This document shows, piece by piece, positions 17,537-25,975 of a DNA stretch of 64,000 bases (the stretch's first letter is position 1; each line of letters starts with the position of its first letter). Location: the NCBI GenBank assembly GCA_910585095.1, contig CAJUBU010000002.1, forward strand, positions 18,053-82,052, written 5' to 3'. Position numbers and translations under genes: made by a program. The notes under the pieces were generated by a model. It did not search any database. It was not told the origin of the DNA and worked only from the letters and a program-made list of their open reading frames with translations. This DNA comes from an uncultured Lachnospira sp. GTDB lineage: Bacteria > Bacillota > Clostridia > Lachnospirales > Lachnospiraceae.

Positions 17537-18508
17537 TTATTCTTCACTTGCGCTAAGACCTAATCCTAACTCTTTTAACTTTAAAAGTACCTCATCTAAT
17601 GATTTTTTACCTAAATTACGAACTTTCATCATATCGTCTGGTGTCTTATTACAAAGTTGTTCAACCGTGTTGATACCTGCTCTCTTTAGACAATTAAATG
17701 AACGAACAGAAAGTTCAAGGTCTTCAATACTCATTGAAAGTGCCTTGCTTGACTCATCTTCCTGCTGAACAACCATAACTTCTGCGTTAACGGCATTCTC
17801 AGAAAGATTGATAAACACATTTAAATGCTCGCTTAAAACTTTTGCCGCAAGGCTTAAAGCCTCATCTGGCGCAATTGTCCCATTTGTAAATATCTCTAAT
17901 GTCAATTTATCAAAATCTGTATCTTGTCCTACACGTGTATTCTCTACGGACATATTAACACGCTCAACGGGTGTGTATATTGAATCTATTGCAATAACCC
18001 CTGCAAGCATATCTTTATGTTTGTTTTTTTCCGAACTTACATAACCTCTGCCATTTGTGATTGTAAGCTCCATTGAAAGCTCACAGTCAGCACCGCCATT
18101 CAAATGTGCAATAATAAGGTCTGGGTTCATAATTTCAATATCTGGGTCTACCTTAATATCTGATGCTTTCACTATACCTTCACCACTGACATCAATATGT
18201 GCAATGATTGGCTCTGTCAAATTGCTATTATTCTTAATAGATAACTGCTTAATATTCATAACAATTTCTGTCACATCTTCTTTTACACCAGGAATTGAAC
18301 TGAACTCATGCAGAACTCCATCTATCTTTAAGCTGCTGACAGCAGTACCTACCAATGAAGAAAGCATAATCCTTCTAAGCGAATTGCCAAGCGTTAAACC
18401 ATATCCTCTTTCAAGCGGTTCAACTACAAATCTACCATACTTTTCATCTGGTGACTGTTCAACCATTTCAATCTTTGGCATCTTGAAATTAAAATCTGCA
18501 TCAACCAT
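17537..18508 (-). CDS. rpoA: DNA-directed RNA polymerase subunit alpha
   Basis: 323 residues, full length. The N-terminal assembly domain contains GYGLTLGNSLRRIMLSSLVG, and the C-terminal domain contains the UP-element and activator-binding helices (ELSVRSFNCLKRAGINTVEQ, VRNLGKKSLDEV). The N-terminal domain dimerises to nucleate RNA polymerase assembly. It lies between rpsD and rplQ, the usual alpha operon order. Confidence 0.98.
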   Translation of the reverse strand: MVDADFNFKMPKIEMVEQSPDEKYGRFVVEPLERGYGLTLGNSLRRIMLSSLVGTAVSSLKIDGVLHEFSSIPGVKEDVTEIVMNIKQLSIKNNSNLTEPIIAHIDVSGEGIVKASDIKVDPDIEIMNPDLIIAHLNGGADCELSMELTITNGRGYVSSEKNKHKDMLAGVIAIDSIYTPVERVNMSVENTRVGQDTDFDKLTLEIFTNGTIAPDEALSLAAKVLSEHLNVFINLSENAVNAEVMVVQQEDESSKALSMSIEDLELSVRSFNCLKRAGINTVEQLCNKTPDDMMKVRNLGKKSLDEVLLKLKELGLGLSASEE

Positions 18509-18546
18509 ATCTGACCCTCCTTCTAGGTTTTATAGTGCTGTCCTTA

Positions 18547-19140
18547 TTACTTAGAATACAACTCGACAATAAGCATCTCATTGACAGGAACATCAATCAC
18601 TTCTCTTGTTGGCAGCATTTTAACTGTTCCCTTAAGAGCATCCTTATCTGCCTCAAGCCATTCTGGAACAAGTCTGCCATTTGTTGAATCCAGAATTTCT
18701 TTATATCTTGCACATGACTTTGATTTTTCTCTAATCTCGATAACATCGCCAGCCTTTACAAGGTATGATGGAATATTAACGCGTTTTCCATTAACTAATA
18801 CATGCTTATGGTCTACAATTTGTCTTGCTTCTTTTCTTGTTCTGGCAAAACCCATTCTAAAGATGATATTATCAAGTCGAAGCTCAAGCATAACCATAAG
18901 ATTCTCACCTGTCATGCCCTTCATTCTAGCAGCTTTCTTGTAATAATTTCTGAAAGGTTTTTCTAATACACCATATATAAATTTAGCTTTCTGCTTTTCT
19001 CTGAGCTGTAAACCATACTCACTTATCTTTCTTCCAGCATTCTTTGCTTTTCTTCTTGATTTTTTATCTATTCCTAAAAATACAGGGTCCAAATCAAGAG
19101 ACCTGCATCTCTTGAGAACTGGTGTTCTATTAATAGCCAT
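18547..19140 (-). CDS. rpsD: 30S ribosomal protein S4
   Basis: 197 residues. The S4 RNA-binding domain (LELRLDNIIFRMGFARTRKE ... ARQIVDHKHVLVNGKRVNIPS) is clear. The N-terminus lacks the zinc cysteines found in some S4 paralogs (MAINRTPVLKRCRSLDLDP). It initiates 30S body assembly. In many bacteria S4 represses the alpha operon, but this genome keeps rpsD inside the operon. Confidence 0.97.
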   Translation of the reverse strand: MAINRTPVLKRCRSLDLDPVFLGIDKKSRRKAKNAGRKISEYGLQLREKQKAKFIYGVLEKPFRNYYKKAARMKGMTGENLMVMLELRLDNIIFRMGFARTRKEARQIVDHKHVLVNGKRVNIPSYLVKAGDVIEIREKSKSCARYKEILDSTNGRLVPEWLEADKDALKGTVKMLPTREVIDVPVNEMLIVELYSK

Positions 19141-19157
19141 CTTTAATCTACCTCCTA

Positions 19158-19553
19158 TTAAACTCTTCTACGTTTTGGTGGACGACAACCATTATGTGGA
19201 ACTGGTGTAACATCCTTAATACTAGTAACTTCAAGACCACAAGCTGAAAGTGCGCGAATAGCTGCTTCCCTTCCTGAACCTGGTCCCTTAACCATAACGT
19301 CTACATACTTTAACCCATGAATTAATGCTGCCTTTGTTGCTGTCTCTGCAGCCATCTGTGCAGCATATGGAGTAGATTTCTTAGAACCCCTAAAACCAAG
19401 ACCACCAGCACTTGCCCATGATAAAGCATTGCCTTCAGCATCGGTCAACGTAACAATTGTATTATTAAAAGAAGACTGAATATGTGCCTGTCCTCTTTCT
19501 ACATTTTTCTTAACACGCTTCTTTGTCACTTTTTTTGTAACTTTACCAGCCAT
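19158..19553 (-). CDS. rpsK: 30S ribosomal protein S11
   Basis: 131 residues. GQAHIQSSFNNTIVTLTDAEG, GSKKSTPYAAQMAAE and the basic end PHNGCRPPKRRRV are typical of S11, a component of the 30S platform near the E site. It is 17 bases upstream of rpsD and 52 bases after rpsM. Confidence 0.97.
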   Translation of the reverse strand: MAGKVTKKVTKKRVKKNVERGQAHIQSSFNNTIVTLTDAEGNALSWASAGGLGFRGSKKSTPYAAQMAAETATKAALIHGLKYVDVMVKGPGSGREAAIRALSACGLEVTSIKDVTPVPHNGCRPPKRRRV

Positions 19554-19605
19554 TTTTTTAACAAACCTCCTATGAAAACTCGTTTCCCATTCTATCGACT
19601 ATCTA

Positions 19606-19980
19606 TTACTTTTTCTTATTTGCAACAGTCTTCTTTGGACCTTTGCAAGTTCTAGCATTTGTTTTCGTCTTCTGTCCTCGACATGGAAGCCCCTTTCTGT
19701 GACGAATCCCTCTATAACAGCCAATTTCTTTTAATCTCTTAATATTCATGGCAACTTCTCTTCTTAAGTCACCTTCCACTAAGTTCTCTGTATCTGCATC
19801 AATAATCTTAGCAATTCTTGCTACTTCCTCATCTGTAAGATTCTTTACACGCGTATCTGGATTTACTTGTGCTTCAGCAAGAATCTTTCCTGCTCTTACT
19901 CTGCCTATACCATAAACATAAGTAAGACCGATTTCAATTCTTTTTTCTCTTGGTAAATCTACACCTGAAATACGAGCCAT
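19606..19980 (-). CDS. rpsM: 30S ribosomal protein S13
   Basis: 124 residues. MARISGVDLPREKRIEIGLT, YVYGIGRVRA and the tail GQKTKTNARTCKGPKKTV mark S13, which contacts the P-site tRNA and the B1 intersubunit bridge. It is preceded by an unusually long non-coding stretch, so this gene probably heads a separate transcript. Confidence 0.97.
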   Translation of the reverse strand: MARISGVDLPREKRIEIGLTYVYGIGRVRAGKILAEAQVNPDTRVKNLTDEEVARIAKIIDADTENLVEGDLRREVAMNIKRLKEIGCYRGIRHRKGLPCRGQKTKTNARTCKGPKKTVANKKK

Positions 19981-20634
19981 GTGTTCTTTAACCTGCTACG
20001 AATACTATATACAACTACGCATACAGCAGATGATTTTTTCTTGCTATTTTAACGTACCTACAAATTTTTAAAATTAAATGTAGGATATCATCTTTTTTGT
20101 AGCTTCTCCTTTCTTTATATTTAAAATATAATGTTTTCAGTTATTAACAAATTCTTTGTTACAATCTTTTGTAAGTCAAATATGCCAAATCATCAACTGT
20201 TAATCTTTATTCACAATAAAATGAAACATATTTGACCTTACGCAACATATGTCGATATGTTTACTATTTATGTTAATATGTTTCAATCAACTCAATATTA
20301 GCAAACATAATTATTTGACGCCATTGCTCACAGAAATAAATCAAATACAAGCGCAGCCCGTCAATCCTTGACGTCTGAAATGTGTGCGTCGCATATGATT
20401 TATTTGAAAAATTATATATAATAAAGTAATTAGCCACCTACAACTATGCCGTGTGGTTCATTACTGCAGCCGCAAAACAATAATCTACATTTGCGCTAGT
20501 GACCCACAAACGAGATTCTTACAATATACAAATTATACTATGTTATATAATTGTATATCAAAATGCACAAACAAAAAAATATTATTCCTTTTAGAAAATG
20601 TTATTATTTCTAAAAAGCATATTATTTTTTAGGA
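19981..20634 (-). promoter_or_regulatory. long structured leader or intergenic region before rpsM
   Basis: 654 non-coding bases interrupt an otherwise compact operon. On the minus strand it holds a promoter (20532-20561), then a series of inverted repeats: AAATAAATCA/TGATTTATTT at 20334-20343/20396-20405 with an inner CGTCAA/TTGACG, and GTAAGTCAAATATG (20171-20184) with its imperfect complement (about 20227-20241). GTCAAAT-type motifs recur three times. An AAAGGAG-like element lies near 20105-20112, far from the rpsM start. No ORF is credible. Function unknown; an r-protein leader is possible. Confidence 0.5.
20532..20561 (-). promoter_or_regulatory. candidate promoter of rpsM-rpsK-rpsD-rpoA-rplQ
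   Basis: On the minus strand TTGATA (20561-20556) and TATAAT (20537-20532) are separated by 18 bases. The predicted leader to rpsM would be about 540 bases. Confidence 0.6.
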
Positions 20635-20748
20635 TTATCCCTGTCTTTGTTTGTGCTTTGGGTTCTCACAGATAACTCTGATACTACCCTTTCTCTTAAT
20701 AACTTTGCACTTTTCACAAATTGGTTTAACTGATGACCTAACCTTCAT
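20635..20748 (-). CDS. rpmJ: 50S ribosomal protein L36
   Basis: 37 residues, MKVRSSVKPICEKCKVIKRK through to a basic end. The zinc ligands are present: C11, C14, C27 and H32 (CEKC ... CENPKH). This is the zinc-binding (C+) form of L36. It starts at ATG 20748 with GGAGG upstream. It lies in its usual place between infA and rpsM. Confidence 0.97.
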   Translation of the reverse strand: MKVRSSVKPICEKCKVIKRKGSIRVICENPKHKQRQG

Positions 20749-20853
20749 TGTAAAAGCCTCCTTTCAGACAAGTTCGTATAGCATTATAACACACCTTATT
20801 TTGGTAGTGCAAGATTTTTTTTATCTTTTTATTCATCTAATAAATAAAAAGTT

Positions 20854-21072
20854 TTATTTATCTCTCCAAATAATTCTGCCTTTGCTTAAATCATATGGGG
20901 AAAGTTCAATTTTTACTTTATCACCAGGAAGTATTCTAATGTAATTCATCCTTAACTTGCCACTTATATGAGCAAGTATTTGATGCCCATTCTCTAGTTC
21001 CACCTGAAACATAGCATTAGGCAGCTTTTCAATTACCTTTCCTTCGATTTCAATTACATCTGACTTTGACAT
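20854..21072 (-). CDS. infA: Translation initiation factor IF-1
   Basis: 72 residues, the exact usual length, with the OB-fold sequence MSKSDVIEIEGKVIEKLPNA and SGKLRMNYIRILPGDKV. It blocks the A site during initiation. GGAGG is present but about 11 bases from the ATG. Confidence 0.97.
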   Translation of the reverse strand: MSKSDVIEIEGKVIEKLPNAMFQVELENGHQILAHISGKLRMNYIRILPGDKVKIELSPYDLSKGRIIWRDK

Positions 21073-21134
21073 TTACTTAATATCCTCCTTCATAACATCA
21101 AACGTCGACACGCTTCGCGAGCCGCCTTATTGAA

Positions 21135-21413
21135 TTAAAAATCTGCATTACCTGCAAGATATGTCTTAATTGCTTTTCTAATTATTTCATCGGCAATTTC
21201 TTTGTTTTCATTCATTATTACCACAATGTTTTCTTTACATTTTTTATTAATCTGTATATGCTTTTTATTCTTTTTTTTAGGATTATTAATTGTTCTTATC
21301 TTTCCATCCGATAAATATACATATTCTTTTTCTTCTTTTATTATCAAATATATATGTCCTTTATCATGTCCTGCTAAGGAATAAGCAAAACAGCCTACTA
21401 CCTCTTGTATCAT
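21135..21413 (-). CDS. KOW domain RNA-binding protein (L14e-like)
   Basis: 92 residues from ATG 21413, which has GGGGGA about 10 bases upstream; ATG 21431 is also possible. The N-terminal KOW motif (VVGCFAYSLAGHDKGHIYLI) followed by a lysine-rich linker (NPKKKNKKHIQI) is the pattern of the small L14e-like proteins that Clostridia encode between map and infA. Its role on the ribosome or rRNA is not established. Confidence 0.8.
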   Translation of the reverse strand: MIQEVVGCFAYSLAGHDKGHIYLIIKEEKEYVYLSDGKIRTINNPKKKNKKHIQINKKCKENIVVIMNENKEIADEIIRKAIKTYLAGNADF

Positions 21414-21463
21414 AATATAATAATCCCCCATTCCTGTACGACCTACAAGTCTTTATTTCTCAA

Positions 21464-22219
21464 TTATTCTACTAAAGACAAGATTTGTGGTCCATCTTTC
21501 GTGATAAGCACTGTATTTTCATAATGTGCTGTCAACGACTGGTCAACCGTAACCGTAGTCCATTTATCATCTAATGTCTTTACCGCATAATCTCCTGCTG
21601 CCACCATTGGCTCTATGGCTAAAGTCATACCTTCATATAACTTCATTCCTCTTTTTGTCTGTCTAAAATTAGGAACCTGCGGTTCTTCATGAAGTTCACA
21701 ACCTATTCCATGCCCTACTAAATCACGTATTACACCATATCCAAAACGCTCATTATAATCGGCAATCGCATTGGAAATATCATGCAAATGACAGCCTTCC
21801 TTAGCAAACTTTATGCCTTCAAAAAAACTTTGTTTGGTCACTTCTATTAATTTTGCTGCCTCATCACTTATTTGTCCCACACCAACTGTTCTTGCGGCAT
21901 CGGAATGATACCCTTTATATATCACGCCCGCATCCAGACTTACAATGTCTCCCTCTCTCAAAATACACTTTTTTGATGGAATACCATGTACAACCTGTTC
22001 ATTTACAGATACGCATATTGAACCAGGAAATCCTCCATATCCTTTAAATGATGGAATACACCCAAAACTTCGTATCATATCTTCGCCCATCTTATCAATA
22101 CGCCAAGTTGACATGCCAGGTTTTATCTCTTCACAAAGATGATTTAACACTGTTCCAAGAATCTTACCTGCCTCTGTCATTAATTCAATTTCTCTTTTCG
22201 ATTTTATTGAAACAGACAT
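21464..22219 (-). CDS. map: Type I methionine aminopeptidase
   Basis: 251 residues. The metal-binding residues are visible in SLDAGVIYKGYHSDAARTVGVG (two Asp), LVGHGIGCELHEEP (His), LAIEPM (Glu) and HYENTVLIT (Glu). It removes the initiator Met from nascent proteins. It lies directly after adk (6-base gap), the standard spc operon order in Firmicutes. Confidence 0.96.
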   Translation of the reverse strand: MSVSIKSKREIELMTEAGKILGTVLNHLCEEIKPGMSTWRIDKMGEDMIRSFGCIPSFKGYGGFPGSICVSVNEQVVHGIPSKKCILREGDIVSLDAGVIYKGYHSDAARTVGVGQISDEAAKLIEVTKQSFFEGIKFAKEGCHLHDISNAIADYNERFGYGVIRDLVGHGIGCELHEEPQVPNFRQTKRGMKLYEGMTLAIEPMVAAGDYAVKTLDDKWTTVTVDQSLTAHYENTVLITKDGPQILSLVE

Positions 22220-22225
22220 ATAACA

Positions 22226-22870
22226 CTACTTTCCTAACACATTTACAATATCAGAGAATACTTCCTCCATATCTTTTGTGCCATCTACTTCTACAAGAAT
22301 CTCTTTTGATGTATAATAGTCAATCAAAGGCTGTGTCTTTTCATGGTAAACAGTTAATCTATTTTGGACGATTTCTGGTTTATCATCATCCCTTAAAATA
22401 AGACTTTCGCCGCAAACATCACAAACCCCTTCCGTCTTTGTTGGATTATACTGTATATGATATGTTGCACCACAACCTACACATGCTCTTCTTCCAGACA
22501 TTCTCTTAATAATATGCTCATCTGGAACCAAAACATCAATTGCAAAATCAATTTGTTCACCATTTTCCAAAAGAGCTTTATCCAGCGCTTCTGCCTGTGG
22601 GATTGTTCTTGGAAAACCATCAAGTACATAACCATTTTTGCAATCTGCTTCCTTAAATCTATCCATAATAAGCGCAACGACTAATTCATCTGGAACGTAC
22701 TCTCCCTTATCCATATAAACCTTTGCTTTTCTGCCAAGCTCTGTATTATTTTTAATATTTGCTCGAAATATATCCCCTGTGGAAATATGTGGAATATTAT
22801 ATTTTGATGCAATTTTTTTCGCCTGTGTTCCTTTTCCGGCACCAGGAGCTCCCAACATAATTATTTTCAT
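22226..22870 (-). CDS. adk: Adenylate kinase
   Basis: 214 residues. P-loop GAPGAGKGTQA, the lid zinc motif CVGCGATYH ... CDVCG (four Cys) and DGFPRT are present. It interconverts ATP, ADP and AMP. The four-cysteine lid is typical of Gram-positive adenylate kinases. Confidence 0.97.
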   Translation of the reverse strand: MKIIMLGAPGAGKGTQAKKIASKYNIPHISTGDIFRANIKNNTELGRKAKVYMDKGEYVPDELVVALIMDRFKEADCKNGYVLDGFPRTIPQAEALDKALLENGEQIDFAIDVLVPDEHIIKRMSGRRACVGCGATYHIQYNPTKTEGVCDVCGESLILRDDDKPEIVQNRLTVYHEKTQPLIDYYTSKEILVEVDGTKDMEEVFSDIVNVLGK

Positions 22871-22918
22871 AATAACCCTCCATCTTCGTGCTTCTTTTTT
22901 TCCATTCTATACACAAAC

Positions 22919-22946
22919 GACTCGCCCAGAAATTTCTAGGCAAGTC
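22919..22946 (-). other. intercistronic hairpin between secY and adk
   Basis: On the minus strand GACTTGCCTAGA pairs with TCTGGGCGAGTC through three G-U pairs; on the plus strand the same positions are mismatches. That asymmetry suggests selection for an RNA structure in the transcribed direction. No U-run follows, so it is not a simple terminator. Confidence 0.55.
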
Positions 22947-22977
22947 ATTAAAAAAAATAATTACTGCTGCAAGTTTA

Positions 22978-24300
22978 TTACTCACTAAGAAATCCACGAT
23001 AATTAATATTAACCATCTTTGATTCAACCTGTTTCATTGTCTCAAGAACAACGCCGACAATAATAATAATTGACGTTCCACCAAATGACACGCTTGCATT
23101 AAACAGTCCAGAACATAAAATTGGTATTAATGCAACTATCATAAGACCTACAGCACCAATAAATACAATATAATTAAGAATCTTATTAAGATATTCACTT
23201 GTTGATTTACCTGGTGTAATACCTGGTACTACACCGCCTGCTTTTTTCAAATTGTCTGCAACCTGCATTGGATTAAAAGTAATTGATGTATAAAAATATG
23301 CAAATACAACTACTAATATGATATAAAGAAGCAAACCAAGTGAATATTGTGGCATCTCTACTCTGCACCAATACGACTGACTAAGATATCTAGTCCACTC
23401 ATATGAATTGTTTGAAAACAACTGAACAATAATAACAGGGAACTGCATTATTGAAGAAGCAAAGATAATAGGCATAACACCCGCTGTATTAACTTTCAAC
23501 GGTATACTTGTAGCCTGTCCGCCAACCATTCTTCTACCAGCTACTTTTTGAGAATATTGAACTGGTATTTTTCTTTCGCCATCTTGAAGTATAATTACCA
23601 ATACCACAACGACAACTACGATTGCTACAATAATAAGACCTACCGTAGCACCTCTTGCAATACTCTTATTTGCAACAAATGTGTTGAATAATGTTACAAA
23701 ATCATTTGGCATACCTGAAATAATATTGATTAACAATACAATAGAAATACCATTACCAACACCATTCTCTGTGATTCTTTCACCTATCCACATAAGAACT
23801 GCTGAACCTGCCGTAAGCGTAGCAACAACGACAACTATACATGCAATATAGTGAATTGTACTCATGCTTTGATATCCTTTAATCAACCCTTGTCTTCCAA
23901 ATCCAACAGACATTGCAATAGATTCTACAAGAGCAAGTCCAACGGTTACATATCTTGTGATAGAAGCAATTTTCTTTCTTCCATCTTCTCCTTCTTTTTG
24001 CATTTCTTCCAACTTTGGAATCGCAATTGTAAGGAGCTGCATAATAATAGATGATGTAATATATGGTGTGATACTTAAAGCAAACAGCGACATTTTTTCA
24101 AATGAACCACCTGTAAATGCACTTAAATAACTTAAATCACCATTATTAATCCCACTGAGCAATGAACTGAAATACTCTGTATCAACACCAGGGATAGGAA
24201 GAAGACTTCCCACCCTAACAACAACGAGCATCATAAGAGTAAACAATAATTTCTTGCGAATATCCTTATTCTTAAATGCGTTGACTAGTGATTTTAACAT
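22978..24300 (-). CDS. secY: Preprotein translocase subunit SecY
   Basis: 440 residues with ten predicted membrane helices. Conserved signatures include LFTLMMLVVVRVGSLLPIPG at the N-terminus, the plug region, and the cytoplasmic loop GGVVPGITPGKSTSEYLN. It forms the Sec protein-conducting channel. The ATG abuts the rplO stop (one-base overlap), as in the spc operon elsewhere. Confidence 0.97.
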   Translation of the reverse strand: MLKSLVNAFKNKDIRKKLLFTLMMLVVVRVGSLLPIPGVDTEYFSSLLSGINNGDLSYLSAFTGGSFEKMSLFALSITPYITSSIIMQLLTIAIPKLEEMQKEGEDGRKKIASITRYVTVGLALVESIAMSVGFGRQGLIKGYQSMSTIHYIACIVVVVATLTAGSAVLMWIGERITENGVGNGISIVLLINIISGMPNDFVTLFNTFVANKSIARGATVGLIIVAIVVVVVVLVIILQDGERKIPVQYSQKVAGRRMVGGQATSIPLKVNTAGVMPIIFASSIMQFPVIIVQLFSNNSYEWTRYLSQSYWCRVEMPQYSLGLLLYIILVVVFAYFYTSITFNPMQVADNLKKAGGVVPGITPGKSTSEYLNKILNYIVFIGAVGLMIVALIPILCSGLFNASVSFGGTSIIIIVGVVLETMKQVESKMVNINYRGFLSE

Positions 24301-24740
24301 TAGATCACCTCACATGTTCCACCAACAGCTTCTATCTTTTCCTTAGCTGAAGCACTGAAAGCGTTTGCCTTTACAGTAAGCTTTTTCTTGATTTCTCCAT
24401 TACCAAGAATTTTAACGCCATCTTTAGGATTCTTAACAATACCTGTTTCGATTAATGTATCTACAGTTACTTCTGCACCCTCATCAAATCTATCAAGTAC
24501 ACTGACATTAATTCCAATAATTTCAAGATGATTTCTATTTGTGAATCCTCTCTTTGGAATTCTTCTATATAATGGCATCTGACCACCTTCAAAGCCTGGT
24601 CTTGGTGCGCCTGAACGCGCCTTTTGACCTTTGTGTCCCTTGCCAGCTGTCTTGCCATTTCCTGAACCATGTCCGCGGCCTCTTCTGAAATTATCGCTCT
24701 TTACTGAACCCTTCGCAGGTCTTAAATTAGATAAATCCAT
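24300..24740 (-). CDS. rplO: 50S ribosomal protein L15
   Basis: 146 residues from ATG 24740, with GGAGG 7 bases upstream. The glycine-rich GRGHGSGNGKTAGKGHKGQK and GFEGGQMPLYRRIPKRGF are diagnostic of L15, a late assembly protein in the 50S. The following secY gene is coupled by overlap. Confidence 0.97.
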   Translation of the reverse strand: MDLSNLRPAKGSVKSDNFRRGRGHGSGNGKTAGKGHKGQKARSGAPRPGFEGGQMPLYRRIPKRGFTNRNHLEIIGINVSVLDRFDEGAEVTVDTLIETGIVKNPKDGVKILGNGEIKKKLTVKANAFSASAKEKIEAVGGTCEVI

Positions 24741-24770
24741 CACTGCACCTCCTTTTAATAATTTATCAGA

Positions 24771-24956
24771 TTAGATTTCTTCTACCTTTAACATATAACC
24801 AATCTGTTGTATCTGTCCTCTTGTTGAAGCATTATCTGGAAGTTCAACTGTCTTGTGAAGCTTATTAAGCCCCATTGCCTCAACAGTTCTTCTATGCTTA
24901 GGGACAGCACCGATTGGAGACTTTACTAAAGTTATTTTCAACTTCTTATCTGCCAT
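24771..24956 (-). CDS. rpmD: 50S ribosomal protein L30
   Basis: 61 residues from ATG 24956, chosen because GGAGG lies 5 bases upstream; the frame is open 11 codons further, but that stretch is occupied by one arm of an RNA pseudoknot. Sequence ADKKLKITLVKSPIGAVPKH and the L30 core GQIQQIGYMLKVEEI are typical. Initiation may be regulated by the upstream structure. Confidence 0.96.
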   Translation of the reverse strand: MADKKLKITLVKSPIGAVPKHRRTVEAMGLNKLHKTVELPDNASTRGQIQQIGYMLKVEEI

Positions 24957-24970
24957 TTCTACCTCCATTT

Positions 24971-25021
24971 GCGCACGCCTTTTTTTCAATTACACAAGTT
25001 TGAGCGTGCGCACAAACTTGT
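24971..25021 (-). promoter_or_regulatory. H-type pseudoknot upstream of rpmD
   Basis: On the minus strand a 9-bp stem (25021-25013 with 25002-24994, ACAAGTTTG/CAAACTTGT) encloses a 10-base loop that contains GCGCACGC. That octamer is perfectly complementary to GCGTGCGC at 24978-24971, which ends a few bases before the rpmD GGAGG. The GC-rich stems stand out in AT-rich DNA. Complementarity is seen directly; control of rpmD translation is inference. Confidence 0.55.
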
Positions 25022-25061
25022 AGGACAATAAATTTATTTTATAATAATATTTTCAATATTA

Positions 25062-25571
25062 CTATCCAAGAATTTCACTAACTGATTTTCCGCGAAGCCT
25101 TGCTACTTCCTCAGGTGTCTTCATTGCTGTAAGACCTGCAATCGTTGCAAGAACTACATTTTGCTTATTATTAGAACCAAGTGATTTTGTACGAATATTT
25201 TTAATACCTGCAAGCTCAAGTACAGAACGCGCTGGACCACCAGCAATTGTACCAGTACCTTCTGGAGCTCTCTTAAGAAGAACTGTTGCTCCCCCAAACT
25301 TACCAATATAATCATGTGGCACAGAACCATTTTCATCAATTGGAACTTCCACCAAATGTTTCATTGCATCTTCTTTTCCTTTGCGGATTGCCTCAGGAAC
25401 TTCAGATGCCTTGCCAACACCTGCACCAACGTGACCGTTGCCATCACCAACAACAACTAAAGCAGCAAATCTCATATTACGTCCGCCTTTTACTACTTTC
25501 GTTACACGCTTGATAGCTACAACATTATCATTTAACTCTAACTGACTAGCGTCAATGATTGTACGTTTCAT
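25062..25571 (-). CDS. rpsE: 30S ribosomal protein S5
   Basis: 169 residues. VVKGGRNMRFAALVVVGDGN and GPARSVLELAGIKNIRTKSLGS are diagnostic of S5, which shapes the mRNA entry site and affects accuracy. It is 18 bases after rplR. Confidence 0.97.
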   Translation of the reverse strand: MKRTIIDASQLELNDNVVAIKRVTKVVKGGRNMRFAALVVVGDGNGHVGAGVGKASEVPEAIRKGKEDAMKHLVEVPIDENGSVPHDYIGKFGGATVLLKRAPEGTGTIAGGPARSVLELAGIKNIRTKSLGSNNKQNVVLATIAGLTAMKTPEEVARLRGKSVSEILG

Positions 25572-25589
25572 ACCGTTTCTCCCTTCCGC

Positions 25590-25958
25590 TTAGAATTCAA
25601 GACCAGCTTCTCTAGCTGCCTCTGCCAATGCTTTTACTTTACCTTCATATATATAACCGCCTCTGTCATAGACAACAGTTGTTATGCCCTTCTCCAATGC
25701 TCTCTTTGCAACAACTTTGCCCACAACCGCAGCAGCATCGAGATTATTTGTCTTTTCACATTCAGCCTTCACATCTTTATCAAGTGTTGATGCTGACACA
25801 AGAGTTTTGCCAACTGTATCGTCAATAACCTGAGCGTACATATGATTATTACTTCTAAACACAGCCAAGCGTGGTCTTTGTGGTGTACCACTGAAACGAT
25901 TACGTAATCTTCTATGTTTATTCTTGCGAACTATCGTTCTTGATTTCTTACTAACCAT
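25590..25958 (-). CDS. rplR: 50S ribosomal protein L18
   Basis: 122 residues from ATG 25958 (GGAG 8 bases upstream; an in-frame GTG 9 bases earlier lies too close to that site). GTPQRPRLAVFRSNNHMYAQ and KALAEAAREAGLEF are typical. L18 binds 5S rRNA with L5 in the central protuberance. Confidence 0.96.
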   Translation of the reverse strand: MVSKKSRTIVRKNKHRRLRNRFSGTPQRPRLAVFRSNNHMYAQVIDDTVGKTLVSASTLDKDVKAECEKTNNLDAAAVVGKVVAKRALEKGITTVVYDRGGYIYEGKVKALAEAAREAGLEF

Positions 25959-25975
25959 AACATTCACTCCTTTAA

